Part shown: one piece after another, positions 1 through 6,006 of the stretch
Position numbering within the stretch: position 1 is the stretch's first letter
Layout of the letters: each line of letters opens with the position of its first letter
NCBI GenBank assembly: GCA_947097635.1
Contig: CAMURW010000067.1
Location: 1 to 7,830, forward strand
Direction of reading: 5' to 3'
Length of the DNA: 7,830 nucleotides
DNA from: an uncultured Bacteroidales bacterium
GTDB lineage: Bacteria > Bacteroidota > Bacteroidia > Bacteroidales > P3
Translations under genes and position numbers: made by a program
Notes under the pieces: generated by a model
Told to the model about the DNA's origin: nothing
The model's input: only the letters and a program-made list of their open reading frames with translations
Databases searched by the model: none

Positions 1-24
1 GTCACGATTACTGTCACGATTATT
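1..24 (-). repeat. Degenerate 12-bp tandem repeat inside the partial coding region
   Basis: On the plus strand two 12-base units, gtcacgattact and gtcacgattatt, stand side by side and differ at one position. A third, weaker copy (gtcgcggctgta) follows at 25-36. In the minus-strand reading frame the unit encodes a four-residue motif of the form N-R-D-S/N. The array is cut by the window edge, so its total copy number is unknown. Such codon-multiple repeats keep the frame when they expand or contract, and they are typical of low-complexity RNA-binding extensions. Confidence 0.6.
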
Positions 25-192
25 GTCGCGGCTGTAGGGACGACGGGGATGTGTGCTAGCATGATATATGCCGCCGTTGTCGTCGCGGTTCACACGGTAA
101 GATCCGGCCTGCTGACTTTCTTTGGTAATAAGGCGTCGAGGGCGACGCGGTCTGCCGTCTTCTCGACGGGGTTTGTTCTCGTTTTTTTCCAT
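1..192 (-). CDS. 5' part of a basic, disordered protein; possibly an rRNA pseudouridine synthase with an N-terminal extension (partial)
   Basis: The minus strand is open from an ATG at 192-190 to the left edge, giving 64 codons with no stop; the rest of the gene is outside the window. The peptide begins MEKNENKPRREDGRPRRPRR, continues with a short mixed segment (LITKESQQAG), and ends in Arg/Asn/Asp tetrapeptides (RDNN, RDSN, RD). It has very few hydrophobic residues and a high Arg content, so it should be disordered and nucleic-acid binding. Known context: Bacteroidales proteins of the RluB/RsuA pseudouridine synthase family often carry long extensions of this type, and some RNA helicases and Rho factors do as well. 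The family assignment is therefore an inference, since no catalytic domain is visible. The ATG is the first in the frame and follows an AT-rich spacer, which supports it as the real start. No Shine-Dalgarno sequence is seen. Confidence 0.6.
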   Translation of the reverse strand, partial: MEKNENKPRREDGRPRRPRRLITKESQQAGSYRVNRDDNGGIYHASTHPRRPYSRDNNRDSNRD

Positions 193-393
193 TGTTTTGG
201 ATTTAGAATAAAATTGTTTTGGTCTTTATCAACATTTTGTTGTATTCGAAAAAGCACTTGATTCGGATTGGAAATGAAAATTGCTACGACACCTTGTCAA
301 AGCGATTTCCTCTTGAATGGGCGGAGTTTCCGTTCTTCTCCCAGTCGTCTTCTTTGTAGTGGGAGCGGCGAAGATTGTAATCTTCTCCTTGTG
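193..393 (-). promoter_or_regulatory. Intergenic spacer, probable promoter region of the downstream basic protein
   Basis: This 201-base spacer is the widest gap between minus-strand genes in the window. Its part next to the downstream start (about 193-300) is much more AT-rich than the flanking coding sequence, as expected for a promoter region. I could not place a convincing Bacteroidota promoter pair (TTTG near -33 and TAnnTTTG near -7). The nearest fit, TTG at 232-230 with TATTCTAA closer to the start, would leave an implausibly short leader. The spacer also holds a small hairpin just after the upstream gene (370-385). No RNA gene or recognisable riboswitch is seen. Confidence 0.35.
370..385 (-). 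terminator. Small hairpin just after the 234-residue gene, weak terminator candidate
   Basis: The 16 bases form a perfect inverted repeat, gaagatt-gt-aatcttc, that could fold into a 6-bp stem with a 4-base loop. It begins 9 bases after the TGA stop of the upstream minus-strand gene, the expected place for a terminator. In the minus-strand direction it is followed by a GC-containing stretch rather than a run of T, so intrinsic termination would be poor. It may instead be an mRNA 3'-end stabiliser or a chance structure. Confidence 0.25.
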
Positions 394-1098
394 TCAGTCG
401 TTCACATGATAGACATAGGGTCCGTTGTTTTCGCTGGCCTGCGTGTCCAAAATCTCATGGATCTCCTGTGCCAAGATGAGGAAGATGTCCAAATGGCGCT
501 GCTGCAGCCATTGTAGCGCCAATGGTTCCTGCCGGCACGCCATGGCAAACATCAGGTTCACCGGCTGGCAGGCCTTGCCTATCCAGATGCGTGCCGCGTC
601 TTCTCCGTCGATGGCGTTGCTGAGGATAGCCAGCCACTCGTGGTGTGTGCGAAAGAGAAACTTCATGGCCTCCTTGTCGCCGCAGATGGCGTTGCTAAAG
701 GCGGCAATCTCGGGGTAGCCGTTGCCCATCAACCACTGAAAAAACTCCTTGTACCCCTGCAACGACTTGAGCAGTGCTAACAGAATGCGCACGTCGTAAT
801 GCTCCAGTCCCATCCTATGCACGTCTCCCGGGGCCAGTTTCCATTTGGGCAGTTGCAGCGCGGGGTTGGGGGCTTCCCTTTCCTCCTGCGTACGATACTT
901 CCGTGCGAGAGCTTTCTGTGCCTCGGGGGAGAGGGCTGGCTGCACCTCTTCGGAAACAGGCCACTCCTCTTTGGGGGAAACTGGGAGGGGAGTCTCGGAA
1001 GCAGATGGCGCGCCCACGGCAGGACGGACACCGCCGCCCGACGATTTTCCTTCATCGGGCTGCGAACCTTTGTTATGGCTGTTGCGGAACATTTCCAT
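394..1098 (-). CDS. Uncharacterised 234-residue protein with four tandem 25-residue helical repeats
   Basis: I do not recognise a named family. Residues 1-85 are hydrophilic and rich in Gly, Pro, Ser and Glu, probably disordered, ending near a basic PKWK segment (84-87). From residue 109 to 208 the chain divides into four units of exactly 25 residues, starting at L109, F134, L159 and F184. Each unit has an aromatic at position 14 (W122, F147, W172, W197). Three have Gly at position 7 (G115, G140, G165), and three have Ala at position 11 (A144, A169, A194). This points to a stacked helix-turn-helix solenoid that could bind a protein or peptide. There is no signal peptide or membrane segment, so it is probably cytoplasmic. 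The ATG at 1098 has no Shine-Dalgarno sequence; a second ATG two codons on is an alternative start. It lies 61 bases after pheT with no terminator between them, so co-transcription is likely. The product ends in a polar tail (YVYHVND). Confidence 0.8.
   Translation of the reverse strand: MEMFRNSHNKGSQPDEGKSSGGGVRPAVGAPSASETPLPVSPKEEWPVSEEVQPALSPEAQKALARKYRTQEEREAPNPALQLPKWKLAPGDVHRMGLEHYDVRILLALLKSLQGYKEFFQWLMGNGYPEIAAFSNAICGDKEAMKFLFRTHHEWLAILSNAIDGEDAARIWIGKACQPVNLMFAMACRQEPLALQWLQQRHLDIFLILAQEIHEILDTQASENNGPYVYHVND
475..774 (-). repeat. Coding region of four tandem 25-residue repeats
   Basis: This is residues 109-208 of the 234-residue protein, four 75-base units without insertions. Conservation is at protein level only: hydrophobic at unit position 1, small or polar residues at 2-4, Gly at 7 in three units, acidic residues at 8-10 in most, aromatic at 14 and aliphatic near 25. 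The second and third units are the most alike, sharing SNAI at positions 2-5 and Gly at 7. A partial fifth unit seems to start at L209 (LAQEIHE). The DNA of the units has diverged, which suggests an old duplication held by structural constraint. Confidence 0.7.
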
Positions 1099-1159
1099 CG
1101 GGACTACTGGAATAACGTGCCACGCACTCCCCCCTTCCAGGGATCTCTCTTCGACACTG

Positions 1160-3685
1160 TTAACTTCTCACTTTGGCGTTAAGCTGGGTCTCGAAAGCTT
1201 TTTGCAGTTTTTGCATCACCGCTTCGATGGTCTTGTCGTTCAGCGTCTTGCCTTTATCCTGAAGAATGAAACTGACGGCGTAGCTCTTGCAGCCGTCGGG
1301 GATGCCGTTGCCCTGATACACGTCGAACAACGACACGCTCTTCAGCAACTTCTTCTCGCTCTGCTGTGCCACCTGTTCTATCTGTGCGAAGGTGACATCG
1401 TTGTCGATGACCAATGCCAGGTCACGTCGCACCTCGGGATACTTGGGCACATCCGCATACTCCACCTCCTTGGCAGGGAGGCTCCTCAGCAGCACGTCCC
1501 AGTCGATGTCGGCGTAGTACACCGATTGCTTGATGTCCATATTCTTCAGCATCTCGCGCGTGAGGCTGCCCATGGAGCACAGCACCTTCTTGCTGTCCAT
1601 GAAGATGTAGGATATGCCTTCCATATAGTAGTGCTGCTGCGCTTTCACCGCTTGCAGGTGCCGCATGGGGATGCGCATGCGACGTAGGATGTTGTTGACA
1701 TATGCCTTCAGGTAGAAGAAGTTGGCGGAGGTCTTCGGCGACAGCCAGTTCTCCGGCACAATATTGCCGGTAATGAAGATGCTGAGATGTTGCACTTCAC
1801 TGTAGCGGTCCTGCACCTTGGCCAGCGGTTTCTGCCCATTGGGAGCTTCGGTCTTGGCCAGCAGCTCCTCGTTGAAGCCTTCGGGTTTGCGGAAATAGGC
1901 ACGCCCGAATTCGTAGAGTTTTTGGTCGGTGATGCGATAGTTGATGTTGCGTGCTATGCATTCCAGTCCGCCATAGAGCAGCGTTTGACGCATCACGTTT
2001 AGTTCCTTGCTCAGTGGGTTGAGGATGGCGATGCTGTGGCTGGCATCGAAGTCGGGGTTGTCCTCGAAATAGGCAGACTTGGTCAGAGAGTTGTTCATTA
2101 TCTCATTGAAGCCGTTGTCCGTGAGATAGTCGCTGACGATATTCTTCATCTTCAGTGCATTGGGTTTCGCTCCATAGGACAGGGCACTGCTGATACGCTC
2201 GTCGGAATGCACGTTGCTGTAGCCATAGATGCGTAGTATTTCCTCCACGATGTCGCATTCGCGGCACACGTCGACCTTGCAAGTAGGTATCAGTAGCTTC
2301 ATTCCTCCCTCGTTTTCCTCTGCAATTTCGATGTCCAAAGAGGTGAGGGCGGTGCGAATAGCATCAAGGGGTATGGGCTGTCCTACCAGGTTCAGCATAC
2401 TATGGAAACGCACGTCCACTTCGGTACGCGGGAGGGGCTGGGGATACAGGTCGATAATGTCGCCGCATAGTGTGCCGCCTCCCAGTTCCAAAATGAGGCC
2501 GGCGGCACGACGTATGGCCCACAGCGTGATGTTGGGGTCACAGCCACGCTCGTAGCGAAAAGCGGCATCCGTGTGCAGGTCGTGACGTTTGCTGGTCCTG
2601 CGGATGCTCATGGGATTGAAGTAGGCACTCTCCAGAAACACATTGGTGGTGCAGTCCGTCACGCCGCTCTTCGCGCCGCCGAAGACACCGGCGATGCACA
2701 TTCCCTCCTCCTCGTTGCAAATCATCAAATCGCGGCTGTCCAGCCTGCGCTCCACGCCATCCAGTGTGACGAAGGGGGTATCCTGCGGCAGACATTTCAC
2801 AACTACGTGTCCGCCTTCTATTTTGTCGGCATCGAAGGCATGCAAGGGCTGCCCCACTTCCATCAGCACAAAGTTGGTAATGTCCACTACATTGTTGATG
2901 GGTCTCAGGCCTATGGCGCTCAGCCTGTTCTGCAGCCAATCCGGCGATGGCTTCACGGCTACGCCTGTTATGGTGAGACCGCTGTAGCGCGGGCAGAGGG
3001 CAGGCTCTTCCACGGTGACGCGGATGGCCGCAGGGGCGGGATGCTGATTTACGGTGATGTTCTCATCCACTTTGGGCCATTGGATACGCACGCCGGCATG
3101 CTCGCGGGTGTTCAGCACAGCCACTACGTCGCGTGCCACGCCGATGTGGCTGGTGGCATCGCTGCGGTTTGCCAGTATGTCGATGGTAATGACGTAGTCT
3201 TCCTTCACATGGAAGTACTCCCTGGCGGGCATACCTACGGGGGCATCGGGGGGCAGCACCATGATGCCGTCGTGGCCGTTGCCCATCCCCAGTTCGTCTT
3301 CGGCACACAGCATGCCTTCGCTCACGGCGCCACGCAACTTACCTTTCTTGATGGTGTAATACTCGGTCTCGGATGTCCAGATTTGCGTGCCCTCCATGGC
3401 ACATACCACTTTCTGCCCCGCTGCCACGTTGGGAGCACCACAAACGACATCCAGCAATCGCTCGCCGCCCACGTTGACCTTGGTTATGCGCAGATGGTCG
3501 CTATTGGGATGAGGTTCACACGACTCCACTTGTGCTATGACGACGTGTTCCAGCCCACCCTTGACGGTTTCCACTGTTTCCACGCTCTCCACTTCCAGGC
3601 CGCTGAAAGTCAGTAGGTCACTGAGTTGTTGAGGCGTTTTCGTCGTATCGACGTATTCCTTGAGCCATTTATAAGAAATATTCAT
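1160..3685 (-). CDS. pheT: Phenylalanine--tRNA ligase beta subunit
   Basis: Beta subunit of the cytoplasmic alpha2-beta2 PheRS, which attaches phenylalanine to tRNA-Phe; the catalytic alpha subunit (pheS) is not in the window. At 841 residues it is somewhat longer than the E. coli protein (795). The N-terminus, MNISYKWLKEYV, is typical of the family. Domains in order: OB-fold tRNA-binding domain at about 42-155 (with HPNSDHL at 59-65 and SEGMLCAEDELG at 122-133); B3/B4 editing domain at about 215-395 (IAGVFGG at 331-337, LESAYF at 351-356, RYERGCDP at 377-384); B5 domain at about 408-490, ending in CDIVEEILRIYGY; catalytic-like core at about 500-735; and a C-terminal FDX-ACB anticodon-binding domain at about 749-841, opening with YPEVRRDLALVID. 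The frame is unbroken and ends in TAA. The start lies 25 bases after the lipoprotein gene with no Shine-Dalgarno sequence, and the AT-rich gap could hold a weak internal promoter. Confidence 0.98.
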   Translation of the reverse strand: MNISYKWLKEYVDTTKTPQQLSDLLTFSGLEVESVETVETVKGGLEHVVIAQVESCEPHPNSDHLRITKVNVGGERLLDVVCGAPNVAAGQKVVCAMEGTQIWTSETEYYTIKKGKLRGAVSEGMLCAEDELGMGNGHDGIMVLPPDAPVGMPAREYFHVKEDYVITIDILANRSDATSHIGVARDVVAVLNTREHAGVRIQWPKVDENITVNQHPAPAAIRVTVEEPALCPRYSGLTITGVAVKPSPDWLQNRLSAIGLRPINNVVDITNFVLMEVGQPLHAFDADKIEGGHVVVKCLPQDTPFVTLDGVERRLDSRDLMICNEEEGMCIAGVFGGAKSGVTDCTTNVFLESAYFNPMSIRRTSKRHDLHTDAAFRYERGCDPNITLWAIRRAAGLILELGGGTLCGDIIDLYPQPLPRTEVDVRFHSMLNLVGQPIPLDAIRTALTSLDIEIAEENEGGMKLLIPTCKVDVCRECDIVEEILRIYGYSNVHSDERISSALSYGAKPNALKMKNIVSDYLTDNGFNEIMNNSLTKSAYFEDNPDFDASHSIAILNPLSKELNVMRQTLLYGGLECIARNINYRITDQKLYEFGRAYFRKPEGFNEELLAKTEAPNGQKPLAKVQDRYSEVQHLSIFITGNIVPENWLSPKTSANFFYLKAYVNNILRRMRIPMRHLQAVKAQQHYYMEGISYIFMDSKKVLCSMGSLTREMLKNMDIKQSVYYADIDWDVLLRSLPAKEVEYADVPKYPEVRRDLALVIDNDVTFAQIEQVAQQSEKKLLKSVSLFDVYQGNGIPDGCKSYAVSFILQDKGKTLNDKTIEAVMQKLQKAFETQLNAKVRS

Positions 3686-3710
3686 TATATATAATAGCGT
3701 TTTTTCTTTG

Positions 3711-4196
3711 TTACTGTTCCCTCACCACTTTTACTGCTAAGCCAATGTATGCTGCGTCTTGAGTGAAATAGGGTCTCACCCCCAGTGGCCCCCATGCAAA
3801 GATGTGCTGCGGACCCGCTGGCGTGCTAGTCCAGTAGAACCTTGTGGGTTCCATCACCAGAGGCAGGTGCTCGCGGTTGCGCACGGCGTTGAGAGCGGAG
3901 CGGCATTGGGCCAACTGCTGTATTTGCTGCGAGGAGGGCACCTGCCACGTGCCATCGCCAACGGTGGCAGCCCACCTGTAGGCACTGTCGGCAGTGATGT
4001 TGGTGGTCACCTCTGTTGCCAAGAACAGCGAGGGCTTGCCGTCGGCATCCAGTGCCGCCACTTGGCAGCGTGTGCCATAATCGCGAACAATGTCGCCCAC
4101 TTCCAGTGTGCAGGAGATGCACAGGAAAGCACAGGCTAGCAACACTGAGAACATCCTCGTGCAGTAACCAGGCTTCAACAGTTTCTTCATTCTCAT
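3711..4196 (-). CDS. Small lipoprotein with a FISUMP/DUF1566-like domain
   Basis: A 161-residue secreted protein. The N-terminus has a basic n-region (MRMKKLLKPG) and a hydrophobic stretch (15-27) ending at a cysteine. C29 (preceded by CIS) is the likelier lipidation site. C22 (preceded by LLA) matches the lipobox better but leaves a very short hydrophobic core. The mature part resembles the C-type-lectin-like FISUMP/DUF1566 group of Bacteroidota: a GTWQVPSSQQIQQL motif (the usual G-W-x-L-P-x-x-E-x-x-L), then FYWTSTPAG (the usual YWSST), then a final beta strand ending LAVKVVRE. The family's role is poorly defined; many members are surface or periplasmic lipoproteins. The gene sits 19 bases after the membrane glycosyltransferase and 25 bases before pheT, so it is probably in the same transcript. 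Its start could also be the second ATG at 4190. The envelope location is well supported, the fold moderately. Confidence 0.8.
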   Translation of the reverse strand: MRMKKLLKPGYCTRMFSVLLACAFLCISCTLEVGDIVRDYGTRCQVAALDADGKPSLFLATEVTTNITADSAYRWAATVGDGTWQVPSSQQIQQLAQCRSALNAVRNREHLPLVMEPTRFYWTSTPAGPQHIFAWGPLGVRPYFTQDAAYIGLAVKVVREQ

Positions 4197-4215
4197 TAGT
4201 AGTATTTCTATAGGG

Positions 4216-6006
4216 TTATTGGTGCTTTATCATCTGGCGCTCCATCTGTGTGCCGGAGTGCGGTTTCTTTTCCTGTGTCGGTGTATTGTCCTTCGCCTGT
4301 GGTGCCTTGATGGAACGGACGAACATGGGGTCTACATACTCCTCGTCCGCGTACATTTCGTCCTCCACCTTAGCTATGTTTCCTCCCTCGGTTGCTAGAA
4401 TATTCTTAGATACCATTTCGCGCGGCAGGTCTCTGTCGTGGAAACTCTTGCCCAGCAAGTCGGGATTGGCGCACTCGTAGAGGTGATAAATGTTGTTGCC
4501 CAGCTCCACCTCCACGTAGTCGTTCTTGCGGTGCAAACGATAATACTCGTCGAACTTCAGCAGCAGATGGCGGCTGTACACATCGGGGGTCAGGACGATG
4601 TTCTTGTGACGCCGCATGTGCAAAGCCTCCACGCTGTTTGGCATTACGCTCTGCGCCACTCCCACTGCCTCGTTCTGTTCCAGGTAAGGCAGCATGCGAT
4701 GCAACTCACTGACGGCAGTGCCCTCTTCGCGACTGGAGAACGCCGAGTTGAGGAACATCAGTATTGCCACCACAGGCAACACGAAGCCCATGATGGATAG
4801 CAGCGTACGCCCCAGTTTGGTGAGTTTGAATAGCATCAGCTCGGAACTTTGCACAACATAGCACGACAGGCCCAGAATGAAATAAGGTAACGAGGGCAGG
4901 GTATAGTAGTCGTACTGGCGCAGGCTGAAAGCGATGGGTACCAAGCCCAGGAAGCCTGTTATCATACAGGCGTGTCCCACGGTGATTAGGCGCATCTCGG
5001 TGTTGGTCAGTTCATCCTGATACTTCCAATAGAGTGCGTATTTCTTCAATTTATGCTCCAGCATCACGGGGATAAGCACCAGCATGCTGACGACCATAGG
5101 CATCAGCAACTGCACTAATGTTTGATAGAAGCAATAAAAGTGCGATGCCACGGAACGGCTTTGTGACAAAGCACCCGTGCGGCGGCTTACCCAATAGGAG
5201 CGTATGCCTTCGAGCATGCCCGGGTCTATGAGACAGAGTATCAAACAGAACAGAATGATAGCGCCCATAATTATTCCCAAGTCAACGAAAGGACGCCAGT
5301 TGCCCTTGCGATTGGGATCCATGCACCACATCAGTACCGGCAGCAAAAGCGGAAACAGTACCGACATTCCGTTCACCATAAAAGCCAACGAGAGCAATAG
5401 TCCCACGAAGAACATATTGAATCCACGTCCGAAGGAATAATGCCTGGTAGGGTCGCTCAACCTCCTCATCTCCGCATGCTCGCCGTGTCCTGTGTAGCGC
5501 AGGGTCTTACTGAAACCGCGGACATACAACAGCGATGACAGCATGAGAAAGATGGTGACAGGCATCTCGATATAGTTGGCAGTGGCACTGCGCAGGTGCA
5601 GCGGCACGGCCATGTACAACAGCAGGGGTACCCAGAACGAATGCGCCCCGTTGCCCAGATTAATCCAGATGAAGAACATCACCACGGCACCCACAAGGAA
5701 GAGAAAGAAGGAATACCATACATCGAAATGGATGCTGTCGCCAACAATATGCATTGCCACGCTCTCCATCCAGTAGCCCAGCGGCATATAGGATATCTCG
5801 TCGAGTTCCGCGAAAGCGGCATCGTTGGTGAGGTCCCAGAATCCTGTTTCGCCCGGGACGAGACGCGATGCCACGATACCATTCTCCAAACCGGCGCGCG
5901 GTATGGAATCGCCGAACAGCCTGGGGATGAGAAGCAGCGTAAATATACTGATAACAATGATAAGAGGCTGCCAGACATTGTATTTTCTTTGAGGTGCTAC
6001 GCTCAT
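4216..6006 (-). CDS. GT-C-fold (ArnT/PMT-like) integral membrane glycosyltransferase
   Basis: A 596-residue inner-membrane protein with about 10-11 hydrophobic segments (near 13-31, 94-115, 123-139, 147-163, 197-228, 241-261, 297-315, 340-360, 370-388, 401-420) and a hydrophilic C-terminal tail from about 424. GT39/ArnT-like signatures are visible: YMPLGYWMESVAMHIVGDS (73-91, cf. the usual PPL-YW---LFG-S), NYIEMPVTIFL (144-154), FMVNGMSVLFPLLLPVL (209-225), and YYTLPSLPYFILGL (367-380, cf. the usual Y-LP-YP). Such enzymes use polyprenyl-phosphate sugars to modify lipids or proteins at the periplasmic face; the substrate here is unknown. The Asp-Glu pair usual in the first periplasmic loop seems to be L40-E41. 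The start at 6006 overlaps the glnS stop as ATGA and has a well-spaced Shine-Dalgarno sequence; an in-frame ATG at 6042 inside glnS is less likely. Translational coupling to glnS is probable. Confidence 0.85.
   Translation of the reverse strand: MSVAPQRKYNVWQPLIIVISIFTLLLIPRLFGDSIPRAGLENGIVASRLVPGETGFWDLTNDAAFAELDEISYMPLGYWMESVAMHIVGDSIHFDVWYSFFLFLVGAVVMFFIWINLGNGAHSFWVPLLLYMAVPLHLRSATANYIEMPVTIFLMLSSLLYVRGFSKTLRYTGHGEHAEMRRLSDPTRHYSFGRGFNMFFVGLLLSLAFMVNGMSVLFPLLLPVLMWCMDPNRKGNWRPFVDLGIIMGAIILFCLILCLIDPGMLEGIRSYWVSRRTGALSQSRSVASHFYCFYQTLVQLLMPMVVSMLVLIPVMLEHKLKKYALYWKYQDELTNTEMRLITVGHACMITGFLGLVPIAFSLRQYDYYTLPSLPYFILGLSCYVVQSSELMLFKLTKLGRTLLSIMGFVLPVVAILMFLNSAFSSREEGTAVSELHRMLPYLEQNEAVGVAQSVMPNSVEALHMRRHKNIVLTPDVYSRHLLLKFDEYYRLHRKNDYVEVELGNNIYHLYECANPDLLGKSFHDRDLPREMVSKNILATEGGNIAKVEDEMYADEEYVDPMFVRSIKAPQAKDNTPTQEKKPHSGTQMERQMIKHQ
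6003..6006 (-). other. ATGA stop-start overlap of glnS and the membrane glycosyltransferase
   Basis: On the minus strand the glnS stop (TGA, 6005-6003) and the next start (ATG, 6006-6004) share bases as ATGA. This arrangement normally allows terminating ribosomes to reinitiate, tying synthesis of the membrane enzyme to that of GlnRS. Confidence 0.8.

Noticed and set aside
278..300. TTGACA at 300-295 on the minus strand as a sigma70-type -35 box
   Set aside because: At 17 bases spacing the -10 position reads TCATTT, a poor match, and primary promoters in this phylum use different elements.
49..516. Two short plus-strand frames (49-261 and 268-516) near the left edge
   Set aside because: The first lies opposite the start of the minus-strand basic protein and its promoter region. 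The second runs into the coding sequence of the 234-residue gene. Neither has a ribosome binding site or a coherent domain.
1132..1142. Small CCCT-TCC-AGGG hairpin between pheT and the 234-residue gene
   Set aside because: The stem is only 4 bp with a 3-base loop and no T-run follows on the minus strand, so it is not a credible terminator.
845..1687. Plus-strand open frame of 280 codons spanning the end of pheT and the unknown gene
   Set aside because: It is codon-in-register with pheT, crosses the gap between two well-supported genes, and has no domain signature.
2573..3616. Plus-strand open frame of 347 codons opposite pheT
   Set aside because: It lies exactly codon-in-register with pheT, so it stays open because pheT rarely uses TTA, CTA or TCA. 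Its product is rich in His, Gly and Val with no recognisable domain.
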